From Rhizobium sp. BK196 (GTDB taxonomy: Bacteria > Pseudomonadota > Alphaproteobacteria > Rhizobiales > Rhizobiaceae), in NCBI RefSeq assembly GCF_014193255.1, contig NZ_JACHZB010000002.1, positions 310,001-374,000 on the forward strand: DNA of 64,000 nucleotides. Direction: 5' to 3'. Position 1 is the stretch's first letter; every line of letters begins with the position of its first letter. Position numbers and translations under genes: made by a program. Positions 34,645 to 45,766 of the stretch are shown here, piece after piece. The notes under the pieces are model-generated. The model was not told the DNA's origin. It worked only from the letters and a program-made list of their open reading frames with translations, and made no database searches.

Positions 34645-35189
34645 CGGAAGTCCTCGTTCAAGGGAAAATCCGCGATGATTCGCACCCCGAGTGCGCCGTC
34701 TGTCTCAATTCGGATGGCGGCGCGGAATATTGCCGCTAAATCGTTGAGCAAAACCGCCCCATCGGACTTTAGCAAGAATTCAGACCCGGCACCAGGAACC
34801 GGCTGGTCTTCGCTTGCTCTCGCACTCGTGTCCTCGTCCGCTTTCTCGCAGGGGAAAGCAATCCTCAGCCGGTTGAATGTCGGGCTCCGGCAGAGATCGA
34901 AACTTATCTTGCCCGACGCGCTCGTCGAACGGAAGGCGAGTTCAACGAGCTCGTTCGTTGCAACGGAAAGAAAATTGGAGTAGCGGGCGGGATCGCTGCG
35001 ACCTTGGCCGAGAATGTCTGAGAGATATTCAGTGATCCTGTCGCAAAACTGCCATTGGGATCTGAACATCCCGACGTCCATTTCCAGCGATACCATAGGC
35101 GCAAATGCATGGTCATCGAAGCTGCATGCTTCCTCCTCCAATAGATCCTCCATTTGTTTTGCCTCAGGCGCCAAGTTAATGCATGCCAT
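34641..35189 (-). CDS. Degenerate HATPase-like protein, possible pseudokinase of the switch
   Basis: A 182-residue cytosolic protein with no confident family match. SVATNELVELAFRSTSASGKISFDL (residues 75-99) lines up with the N-box helix of the kinase at 30551 (LSNELIENAIKFRQAGEILVEA). The C-terminal part lacks the GSGLGL loop; only DGALGVRII stands in its place. It may bind the STAS-like domain of the next protein without phosphorylating it. It overlaps that gene by four bases. The start is uncertain because no good ribosome site is visible. Confidence 0.6.
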   Translation of the reverse strand: MACINLAPEAKQMEDLLEEEACSFDDHAFAPMVSLEMDVGMFRSQWQFCDRITEYLSDILGQGRSDPARYSNFLSVATNELVELAFRSTSASGKISFDLCRSPTFNRLRIAFPCEKADEDTSARASEDQPVPGAGSEFLLKSDGAVLLNDLAAIFRAAIRIETDGALGVRIIADFPLNEDFR

Positions 35190-35220
35190 AGATAAAACAC
35201 GACGAAAAATCGGTTCTTCG

Positions 35221-36873
35221 CTATGGCAGCATCTGGCCTAAGGATGTCTCTGCCTGGGTGACGAACTCGCCAATCGCCTCAACCGAAAGCGGCCTGCTGA
35301 TCAAATAGCCCTGAAGCCTGTCGCAGCCGATGCTGCGCAACCATTTCGCCTGACCAGAGGTCTCGACCCCTTCGGCTGTTACCCGCATCCGGAGGTCATG
35401 TGCGAGATTAACGACGCAGCGGACGATTGCTTGGCTTTTCAGGTCGCTTTCGAGATCAGTAATAAAATACCTGTCGATCTTGATCGTGTCGAAGGGGAAT
35501 GTCTTCAGATAGCTGAGGGAGGAATAATCGGTTCCGAAGTCATCAAGCGAGATCCGTATCCCGAGCACATTTAGAGTATTCAGCGTGTCGATGTTGTTGA
35601 CGGTTCGCTCGAGCAGTACGCTTTCCGTTATTTCAAGTTCCAGACGGTCGGGGGGCAATCCGACTAAATCGAGCGTATGGGATACACGGTCGGTGAGGCC
35701 GCTTGTCAAGAATTCGGCGGCCGATAAATTGACAGCGACGGTGTAGTTCTGTGGCCACTTCATCGCCTCGCGACATGCCTGCTCCAAAACCCAGGCCCCT
35801 ATTTCCGGCATTAATCCATCAGCTTCGGCCATTGGAATGAAGGCCGCCGGAGTAATCGTTCCAAGCAGAGGATGGCGCCATCTCAGCAACGCTTCGAAGC
35901 CGAAAATGCGACCACTTTCGACGATGGGTTGGTACTCGATGAAGAATTGCTGTTGGGCGAGGGCCATGCGTAGGCTGCGGCGCAGAAGTTCACGTTGCTC
36001 CAGCGATTCGAGCATTGAGGGATCGAAGGATTTTGCGCGGCCGCGTCCTTCTTTCTTCGCCGCGTAAAGCGCGACGTCAGACGCCTTCATGAGCTGCTCT
36101 GGACTTATTCCGTCCAGCGGAGCAGCAGATGTACCGATGCTTGCACCGACAAATAGCGCGATGCCGTCTATCGTGAACGGCTTTTTGAACGCATCAACCA
36201 AAGCCTCTGCCAGCCGGTGTCCTTTGGCAGGATGCCCCGAGCCCATGGAAATAACCATGAATTCGTCACCTGCCAGCCGGTAGGCTCTGTCGTCGCTGGT
36301 AAGACACCCCTGAATGCGGCTGGAGGCAAGCTGAAGAAGCTTGTCGCCGGCCGGATGCCCAAGCGTGTCGTTTACAGGCTTGAAATCGTCAAGGTCGAGC
36401 TGCATCAGAGAGAGAGCTTCGTTGGAAGTCGTCGTCTCGTGCAGTGAGGTGGCGAGATCGTCACTGAACTGGCGTCGGTTCGGAAGCCCGGTCAGCGGAT
36501 CGTGAGTGGCCAAATGCAAGAGGGTTGCAAGATCATCCTCGCTTCGTTCCTCAGACCGAACGACAGCAAAGAAATCTCCAATCCGGTAGATCGTGATGCC
36601 GTCCGACCCGGGCCTGTGCGGATCCCGCAAAATTCGTAAAGTTAGGGCAGTGTCGCCGATCGAATGAACGGCAGGCATGATTTCAGACTTGTCTAGCTCT
36701 GGGAACTGCTCCCAAAAGGACATCGCCGGTTTGACGGAAGCAGGCAGCGCATTGCCCAGCAAATCCTCGACCGGATTAAAGTCGCGATCGAAGAACAAAA
36801 GCCTGTCCACGGGGTGCAGAGCTTTTGCCTCTGTATCTTCGAGGGGCGAGCGAGCCGCACGATTCCTTCGCAT
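35221..36873 (-). CDS. GGDEF/EAL cyclic-di-GMP protein heading the partner-switch operon
   Basis: A 550-residue soluble protein with no membrane segment. Residues 20-110 are an uncharacterised PAS-like region. The GGDEF domain (about 120-280) has the variant signature AGDEF (201-205). The EAL domain (about 300-540) keeps FEALLRWRHP, DDFGTDYSSLSYL, IKIDR and AEGVET, so phosphodiesterase activity is likely. In sia systems the target of the switch is a diguanylate cyclase, so this may be the output. I chose the ATG at 36873; a TTG at 36927 is possible. It ends 31 bases before the next gene. Confidence 0.9.
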   Translation of the reverse strand: MRRNRAARSPLEDTEAKALHPVDRLLFFDRDFNPVEDLLGNALPASVKPAMSFWEQFPELDKSEIMPAVHSIGDTALTLRILRDPHRPGSDGITIYRIGDFFAVVRSEERSEDDLATLLHLATHDPLTGLPNRRQFSDDLATSLHETTTSNEALSLMQLDLDDFKPVNDTLGHPAGDKLLQLASSRIQGCLTSDDRAYRLAGDEFMVISMGSGHPAKGHRLAEALVDAFKKPFTIDGIALFVGASIGTSAAPLDGISPEQLMKASDVALYAAKKEGRGRAKSFDPSMLESLEQRELLRRSLRMALAQQQFFIEYQPIVESGRIFGFEALLRWRHPLLGTITPAAFIPMAEADGLMPEIGAWVLEQACREAMKWPQNYTVAVNLSAAEFLTSGLTDRVSHTLDLVGLPPDRLELEITESVLLERTVNNIDTLNTLNVLGIRISLDDFGTDYSSLSYLKTFPFDTIKIDRYFITDLESDLKSQAIVRCVVNLAHDLRMRVTAEGVETSGQAKWLRSIGCDRLQGYLISRPLSVEAIGEFVTQAETSLGQMLP

Positions 36874-37035
36874 ATCCAAGGCTTTCTCCAGTTGAATCCT
36901 AAAAGGTCGAACCCAACTATAGTGCAACTTCGGCGCGCCGGGATCCTATATTAGGCACCTCTGATTAACAATCCCCAAATGCTTTGCCGAAATCGGCTTT
37001 TACCGCTCGCGCGAGACGCTTCGTTCCAATCAAAC

Positions 37036-37911
37036 CTACCGACTGCGGCCGATGCTCGCATACATGCCGGTCGTGCGAAATTCGGTCGGCGTGATGCCAT
37101 AAACGCGCCGGAAGACCTTGGCAAAATAGTTTGCGTCTTCGAAGCCGCACATGATCGAGACTTCCTTGACCGGCAGGAAATCTGCCTTGGTCAATAGCTT
37201 TGCGGCGCGCTGCAAACGCTGCTGCAGCACATATTCGGCCGGCGGGATACCTTCGCTTTCGGCAAAGCTGCGGGAGAAGTGTGCGCGGCTAAGGCCGACG
37301 ATCGCTGCGAGTTCGCTGACCGGCAGCGATTTTTCCAGATTGGCATTGATATGATCGATCACCGGCTGCATGGCGCTCTGCTCGGCCGCGAATGCGGAAG
37401 AGCCGAAAATATCGTCGTAAAGCGCCATCGCTGCCTCATAGGCAATCGCCGAGGCCGCGCCCGGCGTATTTGCGCCTTTGACGAGACGCAGGCTGCAATC
37501 GGCCAGATGGTCGATGGTCGATTGCTGCAGTTTGAGGACCGGACCGGCGAGCGCCAGCACCATCTTGTGGATGCGCAGCGTCTCCTCGCCATTCATGGAA
37601 ATCCAGAAATATTCCCAGCGCTCGCCTTTTTCCAGCCAGTAGCGATGATTGTGCGGGACGAGCACCATCATCGTGTCGCCGCTCTGGAGCTTGTAATTGC
37701 GATTCTGATAGCGCAAGCGGCCGGTGCCGCTGATCGTATGCTGCAGCACCGTGAAGGGCGTCAGACCGCGCTTTCTGCCGTCCCAATCATAGGTCTCGTT
37801 TTCACGAACCTCGTAACCAGCGCTTGTGGGCATGGCATGCAGACGCTGGCGTCCGCGCGGCAGCGAAACGGTTCTCATCGATTGGCCGTTGGCGATCAAA
37901 TCATGCAGCAC
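37036..37911 (-). CDS. agpT: AraC-family activator of the alpha-galactoside island (AgpT-like)
   Basis: A regulator of about 291 residues. The N-terminal half is an AraC-type cupin sensor (QHTISGTGRLRYQNRNYKLQSGDTMM). The C-terminal half has two helix-turn-helix units (VSELAAIVGLSRAHFSRSFAE and VKEVSIMCGFEDANYFAKVFRR). It is divergent from the first alpha-galactosidase gene, as agpT is in Sinorhizobium, where it activates melibiose/raffinose genes. Start choice is weak: GTG at 37911 with GAGGG upstream is preferred, and an ATG at 37878 is the alternative. Confidence 0.85.
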   Translation of the reverse strand: MLHDLIANGQSMRTVSLPRGRQRLHAMPTSAGYEVRENETYDWDGRKRGLTPFTVLQHTISGTGRLRYQNRNYKLQSGDTMMVLVPHNHRYWLEKGERWEYFWISMNGEETLRIHKMVLALAGPVLKLQQSTIDHLADCSLRLVKGANTPGAASAIAYEAAMALYDDIFGSSAFAAEQSAMQPVIDHINANLEKSLPVSELAAIVGLSRAHFSRSFAESEGIPPAEYVLQQRLQRAAKLLTKADFLPVKEVSIMCGFEDANYFAKVFRRVYGITPTEFRTTGMYASIGRSR

Positions 37912-38125
37912 AAAATTACCCTCGAAAGCATAATCCTTCTCTGGCTGCTCCTGCGAATATGCGCATAATCCCCTCTCACAAGAGGAAGAGATCGCGGTCG
38001 AAAGAACGGCCGGGAGGAATACAGGCACTATTTCCCGGTATTTTCAGACGATGTGCGAAAGCATGCCGCCTAATCCTCCTATGCCGTCTTTTTACCTAGC
38101 ATTTGATCGGATCGAGGTGAAGGAT

Positions 38126-39592
38126 ATGAGTTTCAAAATCGCTATTATCGGTGCGGGCAGCGTCGGCTTCACCAAGAAGCTGTTCACGGACATTCTCTGC
38201 GTGCCGGAATTCAAAGACATCGAATTCGCTCTGACCGACATCAGCGAACATAACCTCCAGATGATCAAGGCGATCCTCGACAAGATCGTCGAGGCAAACA
38301 AGCTGCCGACCAAGGTGACGGCCACGACAGATCGTCGCAAGGCGTTGGAAGGCGCACGGTATGTCATCAGCTGCGTGCGCGTCGGTGGTCTGGAAGCCTA
38401 TGCGGACGACATCAGAATTCCCCTGAAATACGGCATCGACCAGTGCGTCGGCGATACGATCTGCGCCGGCGGCATTCTCTACGGCCAGCGCAATATTCCG
38501 GTCATTCTCGATTTCTGCAAGGACATCCGCGAGGTTGCGGCACCGGGCGCGAAGTTCCTGAATTATGCCAACCCGATGGCGATGAACACCTGGGCGGCCA
38601 TCGAATATGGCAAGGTCGATACGGTCGGCCTCTGCCACGGGGTCCAGCACGGCGCCGAACAGATCGCCGAAGTGCTCGGAGCCAACTCACCGGGCGAACT
38701 GGACTACATCTGCTCCGGCATCAACCACCAGACCTGGTTTGTCGATCTGCGCCTTAACGGCCGAAAGATCGGCAAGGATGAGCTGGTCGCTGCCTTCGAG
38801 GCGCACCCGGTCTATTCGCAGCAGGAGAAACTGCGCATCGATGTCTTGAAGCGCTTCGGCGTCTATTCGACGGAAAGCAACGGTCATCTCTCCGAATACT
38901 TGCCCTGGTATCGCAAGCGACCGGACGAAATCACCCGCTGGATCGATATGTCGGACTGGATCCATGGCGAAACCGGCGGTTATCTGCGTCACTCGACGGA
39001 GACCCGCAACTGGTTCGAGACGGAATTCCCGCAATTCCTCGCCTCGGCCGAAAAACCAATCGATCCGGCCAAGCGCTCCAACGAACATGCGAGCCATATC
39101 CTGGAGGCGCTGGAGACTGGCCGGGTCTATCGCGGTCATTTCAACGTCAAGAACACCGGCGTCATCACCAACCTGCCGTCCGATGCCATCATCGAGTCGC
39201 CCGGCTTCGTCGATCGCTTCGGCATCAACATGGTCTCCGGCATTACCATTCCGGAAGCCTGTGCTGCGACTTGCATCTCGTCGATCAATGTCCAGCGCAT
39301 GTCTGTGCATGCGGCTGTTACCGGCGATATCGATCTCCTGAAGCTCGCCGTCTTGCACGATCCGCTGGTCGGTGCCGTCTCGACGCCGGAAGAGGTCTGG
39401 CAGATGGTCGACGAAATGGTCGTTGCCCAGGCCCGTTGGCTGCCGCAATATGCTGATGCCGTCCCTGCCGCCAAGGAGAGGCTGGCAAATTCCAAGGTAA
39501 AGACGCGGGAGTGGGAAGGGGCTGCGCGCCGCCATGTCCGCTCGATCGAGGAGCTTCGCGTCGAAAAGGCGGCGCTGAAGCAGGCCGTCTAA
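38126..39592 (+). CDS. agaL1: Alpha-galactosidase, GH4 (first copy)
   Basis: A 488-residue intracellular NAD+- and metal-dependent glycosidase. KIAIIGAGSVGFTKKLFTDIL is the Rossmann NAD loop; VGLCHGVQHGAE and SGINHQTWFVDLRLNG supply the metal-binding Cys and His of GH4. It removes galactose from melibiose, raffinose and similar sugars. The ATG at 38126 has GAGGTGAAG upstream. It leads the rightward operon that continues with the transporter genes. Confidence 0.9.
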   Translation: MSFKIAIIGAGSVGFTKKLFTDILCVPEFKDIEFALTDISEHNLQMIKAILDKIVEANKLPTKVTATTDRRKALEGARYVISCVRVGGLEAYADDIRIPLKYGIDQCVGDTICAGGILYGQRNIPVILDFCKDIREVAAPGAKFLNYANPMAMNTWAAIEYGKVDTVGLCHGVQHGAEQIAEVLGANSPGELDYICSGINHQTWFVDLRLNGRKIGKDELVAAFEAHPVYSQQEKLRIDVLKRFGVYSTESNGHLSEYLPWYRKRPDEITRWIDMSDWIHGETGGYLRHSTETRNWFETEFPQFLASAEKPIDPAKRSNEHASHILEALETGRVYRGHFNVKNTGVITNLPSDAIIESPGFVDRFGINMVSGITIPEACAATCISSINVQRMSVHAAVTGDIDLLKLAVLHDPLVGAVSTPEEVWQMVDEMVVAQARWLPQYADAVPAAKERLANSKVKTREWEGAARRHVRSIEELRVEKAALKQAV

Positions 39593-39717
39593 ATCAGGGT
39601 GAGGGAGGCTGCGGCGGCTCTTCGGGAGGAAGGCCACCGGTATACAGGCTTCCTTCATCGTCGTTTGAGGAGAAGCGGAGACGCATGCAAGCGCTCCGGA
39701 ACAAAGAGGGAGAGACG

Positions 39718-41805
39718 ATGAGGAATTTCCGTAAGATCGGCATCCTGGCCGGACTGGCGCTTGGCGTTTCAGTCGCGGCCCTGAATGCCTACGCGTCCGA
39801 GCCGACGGTACCGCCGGCACCGCCGGCTTTCCCGGCGGAAGGCAAGATCAAATATGTGTCGCGTGACTCCATCCTGGAGTTCAAGGCGCTGCCCGAATAT
39901 CACGAGCCGGACTGGGTGACGAAGAATTTCGTCGATAGCGGCAAGCTGCCGGCGGTCAAGGATCGCCTGCCCAAGGAACCAATGGTCTTCAAGACCGAGA
40001 ACATGCCTGACGGTCCCGGCGTCTATGGCGACGTGATGCGCCATGTCATTGGCGGCCGGCCGGAAGGCTGGAACTACGGCGCCGGCCAGACGCAGGGCTG
40101 GGGCGGCATCGATATCGGCCTCTCCGAATGCCTGACGCGCACGGCACCGCTCTTCCAGGTGGAGGCTAAGGATACCGAGCCGTTGCCGAACCTTGCCAAG
40201 GGCTGGGAGTGGTCGCAGGATGGTCACAAGCTGACCATGCACCTGATCGAGGGTGCGAAGTGGTCCGACGGCGCGCCCTTCAATGCCGATGACCTCATGT
40301 TCTATTGGGAAGACGAAGTCATCGATCCGAACGTTTCGCCGCTCGGCGGCGGTGCGTCGCCGGAAGCCTTCGGCGAGGGAACGACACTCACGAAGATCGA
40401 CGACTACACGGTCGAATGGACCTTCAAGGAGGCCTTCCCGAAGCAGTACCTCTATACGATGGCCTATCCGAACTTCTGCCCGGGTCCGTCGCATATTCTC
40501 AAACCCCAGCATCCGAAATATTCGAAGAACACCTACGACCAGTTCAAGAACGCCTTCCCGCCGGAATTCATGAACATGCCGGTCATGGGCGCCTGGGTGC
40601 CGGTCGAATACCGGCCTGACGATATCATCGTCATGCGCCGCAACCCCTATTACTGGAAGGTCGACGAGAAGGGCAATCAGCTGCCTTATCTGAACGAACT
40701 GCACTACAAGCTCTCGACCTGGGCCGACCGTGACGTGCAGGCCGTTGCCGGTTCTGCCGACTTCTCGAACCTCGAGCAGCCGGAAAACTTCGTGGCCTCG
40801 CTAAAGCGTGCGGCCGAAAAGACCGCTCCGGCGCGTCTCGCCTTCGGCCCGCGCCTCATCGGCTATAATCTGCGCATGAACCTGTCGGGCAATGGCTGGG
40901 GTGATCCCGACGCCCGCAGTCAGGCGATCCGCGAACTCGACCGCAACGAGGACTTCCGCAAGGCGATAACCATGGCGGTCGACCGCAAGGCGATCGGCGA
41001 CTCCCTCGTCAAGGGACCGTTCACGGCAATTTATGCAGGCGGCCTTTCCTCCGGCACGAGCTTCTATGATCGCAACTCGACCGTCTACTATCCCTTCGAT
41101 CTAAAGGGTGCCAAGGCGCTGCTCGCCAAGGTCGGCCTGAAGGATACTGACGGCGATGGCTTCGTGAACTTCCCGGCCGGAACAGCTGGCGGCAAGAATG
41201 TCGAGATCGTACTTCTCGTCAACAATGACTACACCACCGACAAGAGCCTTGCCGAAGGTGTCGTCGGCCAGATGGAGAAGCTCGGCATCAAGATCATCAT
41301 CAATGCTCTTGATGGCCCCAAGCGGGATAACGCGCACTATGCCGGCCAGTTCGACTGGCTGATTCAGCGCAACACAACCGAGCTCGCCTCCGTGGTGCAG
41401 AACACCGAACAGCTTGCCGCTGTCGGCCCGCGTACCAGCTGGCACCACCGCGCCGGCAAGGATAATCAGCTCGACCTCCTGCCTTACGAAAAGGAGCTTG
41501 CCGACATCGTCAACAAGTTCCGCACGAGCCAGGACAATGACGAACGCGTGGCACTCATGAAGCAGTATCAGAAAACGGCGACCGAACACGTCGATACTGT
41601 CGGCCTGACCGAATACCCGGGCGCGCTGATCATCAACAAGCGTTTCTCGAACATTCCCGAGGGTACGCCGATCATGATGTTCAACTGGGCAGAGGATTCC
41701 ATCATCCGCGAGCGTGTGTGGGTGGCCGCCGACAAGCAGGGCAAATACGAACTCTTCCCTCAACAGCTTCCCGGTAAGCCCGGGGACAAGGGCCCGATAA
41801 ACTAA
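39718..41805 (+). CDS. agpA: Alpha-galactoside ABC transporter substrate-binding protein (SBP family 5)
   Basis: A 695-residue periplasmic protein of the oligopeptide-binding family, longer than typical DppA/OppA (about 540). Residues 1-24 are a signal peptide. LAKGWEWSQDGHKLTMHLIEGAKWSDGAPFNADDLMFYW is the diagnostic SBP_bac_5 segment. In Sinorhizobium the peptide-type protein AgpA binds raffinose and melibiose; the same gene order here supports that role. The ATG at 39718 has AGAGGGAGAG upstream. Confidence 0.9.
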   Translation: MRNFRKIGILAGLALGVSVAALNAYASEPTVPPAPPAFPAEGKIKYVSRDSILEFKALPEYHEPDWVTKNFVDSGKLPAVKDRLPKEPMVFKTENMPDGPGVYGDVMRHVIGGRPEGWNYGAGQTQGWGGIDIGLSECLTRTAPLFQVEAKDTEPLPNLAKGWEWSQDGHKLTMHLIEGAKWSDGAPFNADDLMFYWEDEVIDPNVSPLGGGASPEAFGEGTTLTKIDDYTVEWTFKEAFPKQYLYTMAYPNFCPGPSHILKPQHPKYSKNTYDQFKNAFPPEFMNMPVMGAWVPVEYRPDDIIVMRRNPYYWKVDEKGNQLPYLNELHYKLSTWADRDVQAVAGSADFSNLEQPENFVASLKRAAEKTAPARLAFGPRLIGYNLRMNLSGNGWGDPDARSQAIRELDRNEDFRKAITMAVDRKAIGDSLVKGPFTAIYAGGLSSGTSFYDRNSTVYYPFDLKGAKALLAKVGLKDTDGDGFVNFPAGTAGGKNVEIVLLVNNDYTTDKSLAEGVVGQMEKLGIKIIINALDGPKRDNAHYAGQFDWLIQRNTTELASVVQNTEQLAAVGPRTSWHHRAGKDNQLDLLPYEKELADIVNKFRTSQDNDERVALMKQYQKTATEHVDTVGLTEYPGALIINKRFSNIPEGTPIMMFNWAEDSIIRERVWVAADKQGKYELFPQQLPGKPGDKGPIN

Positions 41806-41832
41806 GAGCTCCCTCCCGAACGACAAGAGCTT

Positions 41833-41859
41833 CCGGTCGCGCGTGCTGCGCGCGGCCGG
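41833..41859 (+). other. Stem-loop after agpA
   Basis: 11-bp stem (CCGGTCGCGCG / CGCGCGGCCGG, one G-U pair) with a 5-base loop, 27 bases after the agpA stop and inside the operon. No T-run follows. It is of the same kind as the stem-loops after the other binding-protein genes in this window. Confidence 0.7.
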
Positions 41860-41923
41860 TCAGAATCAACAAGCCGGCCGCGCTGAGACGAGCGACTGGC
41901 GGCAAGGAGAAGCGAACCGTCTG

Positions 41924-42931
41924 ATGTTACGATTCCTGCTCATGCGTATCGCCTCGGCGATCCCCGTCCTCTTCATCCTCAGCGTGGTGACCTTCGCCAT
42001 CATCCAGGCGCCGCCAGGAGATTATGCCGATTACATCCGTTCGCAGTTGATCAATCAGGGCGGAGCTTCCTTCGCGCAGGCCGATGCCCAGGCTCAAGCC
42101 TATCGCGTCGAACATGGCCTCGATCAGCCGCTGGTCATCCAGTACGTCAACTGGATCACGGGAATCGTGACCAAAGGCGATTTCGGCTACAGCATGTTCT
42201 ACAACAAGCCGGTTGCCGACGTGGTCGGCGAGCGTCTGCCGCGCACGCTGGCGCTGGCGCTGGTCTGCCACATTTTCGCGTCCATCCTCGGTATCAGCTT
42301 CGGCATTTGGGCGGCGACCCGCCAATATAGCTGGATCGACAGCCTGCTCTCCGGCATCTCTTTCCTTGGGATGACGGTGCCGCGCTTTCTTATGGCGCTG
42401 ATCATCGTCTATCTGCTCGTCTTCCAGTTCAACGTGACTGAAATCGGCAGCTTCTTCTCGCCGCAATATGGCGGAGCGCCGTGGTCCTGGGCGAAATTTA
42501 TGGATCTTGTGAGCCACGTCTGGCCGGTCGTCGCGATCGCCACTTTCGGCGGGCTCGCCTACAATATGCGCGTCATGCGCGGCAACTTGCTCGACACGCT
42601 GAATGCCCAATATGTCGAGACGGCGCGCGCCAAAGGGCTTTCGGGCGGCGCGGTTGTCATGCGCCACGCCGTTCCAAACGCGCTGCATCCGCTCGTCATG
42701 TATCAGGGCGTCGTGCTTCCCTACATGCTGACCGGCGAGATCGAGACGGCGATCATCTTCGCCCTGCCGACCGTCGGTCCGGCGATCGTCGGCTCGATGG
42801 CGATCGGTGACGTCTATGTCACCGCGACTTTCATGCTGGTGCTGTCGGCCACGCTCATCGTCGGCAATATCATCGCCGACATGCTGCTTGCCATGCTCGA
42901 TCCACGGGTCCGTCAATATGGAGGAGCCTGA
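41924..42931 (+). CDS. agpB: Alpha-galactoside ABC transporter permease 1 (DppB-like)
   Basis: A 335-residue inner-membrane protein with six hydrophobic segments; the first, RIASAIPVLFILSVVTFAII, is followed by the long periplasmic loop typical of DppB. The EAA-type loop is YVETARAKGLSGGAVVMRHAVPNAL, near residue 230. I start it at 41924, behind AAGGAGAAG at a long spacing; 41942 is possible. It is followed one base later by permease 2. Confidence 0.92.
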   Translation: MLRFLLMRIASAIPVLFILSVVTFAIIQAPPGDYADYIRSQLINQGGASFAQADAQAQAYRVEHGLDQPLVIQYVNWITGIVTKGDFGYSMFYNKPVADVVGERLPRTLALALVCHIFASILGISFGIWAATRQYSWIDSLLSGISFLGMTVPRFLMALIIVYLLVFQFNVTEIGSFFSPQYGGAPWSWAKFMDLVSHVWPVVAIATFGGLAYNMRVMRGNLLDTLNAQYVETARAKGLSGGAVVMRHAVPNALHPLVMYQGVVLPYMLTGEIETAIIFALPTVGPAIVGSMAIGDVYVTATFMLVLSATLIVGNIIADMLLAMLDPRVRQYGGA

Positions 42932-42932
42932 T

Positions 42933-44066
42933 ATGTTTGCCTTCGACTCTTCCACACCGCCGCCGCCGCACGAGGAAACTGTCAAGAATACCGGCCATGG
43001 CAATGAGAGCTATATGGCGCTGGTCTGGCGCCGGCTGCGACGCTCCTGGACCGGCATGATCGGCCTCATCCTCGTCGGGCTCCTGATCATCATGGCAATC
43101 TTTGCCGATTTCTTCGCGCCGATGGATCCGAAGGCGACCGATGTCGGCTTTGCGCCGCCACAGCTGATCAGCATTCACGACAAGGAAGGCAACCTCGTCT
43201 GGCCGCGCGTCTACGCGCTGGCGGATTCCGAAGAGCTTGATCCAGTCACTTTCCAGCCCGTGGTCGGCTTGGATTACGACAATCCGCGTCTGCTCGGCTT
43301 CTTCGTCAAGGGTTCGGACTATAATCTGCTCGGTCTCATCCCGGCCAATCGTCATTTCTTCGGCACGGTCGATGGCGAGCCGGTGCATTTCCTCGGTACC
43401 GACAAATTCGGCCGTGACGTGCTGTCACGCGCCATTATCGGCTCTCGCATCTCGCTGATGATTGCGCTGACGGTGGTCTTCATCGTCACCGTCGTTGGCA
43501 CCACCGTCGGTATGGTGTCGGGTTATTATGGCGGCGCCTTCGATGTCTGGGTGCAGCGCTTCGTCGAGCTGGTGCTCGCCTTCCCGCAGCTGCCGCTTTA
43601 TCTCGCGCTGACATCACTGATCCCGATCACAGCACCGACCAATGTCTTCCTCGCCTTTGTGATCTTCGTCATGTCGGCGCTTGGCTGGGCGCAAATGTCG
43701 CGCGAGGTGCGCGGCAAGACGCTGGCGCTGGCGCGTATCGAATATGTGCGGGCAGCAATGGCCGTTGGTGCCACCGACCGTCGCATCATCTTCCAGCATA
43801 TTTTTCCGAATGTGATGAGCCACGTGATTGTCGCCGTCACCATCCACATTCCGAGCGTCGTGCTGCTCGAATCCTTCCTCGGCTTCCTCGGCTTTGCCGT
43901 AAAGCCGCCGCTGATCTCCTGGGGGCTGATGCTGCAGGATACGGCGAATTATTCCGTCATCGGAACCTATCCCTGGATTCTCTCGCCCGTCGCCTTCGTG
44001 CTGATTACCGTCTTCGCCTTCAATGCGCTAGGTGACGGTCTGCGCGATGCGGTCGACCCCTATTGA
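42933..44066 (+). CDS. agpC: Alpha-galactoside ABC transporter permease 2 (DppC-like)
   Basis: A 377-residue inner-membrane protein. The charged cytoplasmic N-terminus is followed by TM1 (GMIGLILVGLLIIMAIFADFF) and the DppC-type periplasmic stretch LGTDKFGRDVLSRAIIGSRISL. The EAA loop is YVRAAMAVGATDRRIIFQHIFPN. A roughly 90-residue insert between TM1 and LGTD makes it longer than most DppC proteins. The ATG at 42933 has GGAGG eight bases upstream. Confidence 0.92.
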   Translation: MFAFDSSTPPPPHEETVKNTGHGNESYMALVWRRLRRSWTGMIGLILVGLLIIMAIFADFFAPMDPKATDVGFAPPQLISIHDKEGNLVWPRVYALADSEELDPVTFQPVVGLDYDNPRLLGFFVKGSDYNLLGLIPANRHFFGTVDGEPVHFLGTDKFGRDVLSRAIIGSRISLMIALTVVFIVTVVGTTVGMVSGYYGGAFDVWVQRFVELVLAFPQLPLYLALTSLIPITAPTNVFLAFVIFVMSALGWAQMSREVRGKTLALARIEYVRAAMAVGATDRRIIFQHIFPNVMSHVIVAVTIHIPSVVLLESFLGFLGFAVKPPLISWGLMLQDTANYSVIGTYPWILSPVAFVLITVFAFNALGDGLRDAVDPY

Positions 44067-44076
44067 GGTGATGAAG

Positions 44077-45744
<1,668 letters not shown>

Positions 45745-45766
45745 TTTCAGAATGCCGGAGGTTCAT

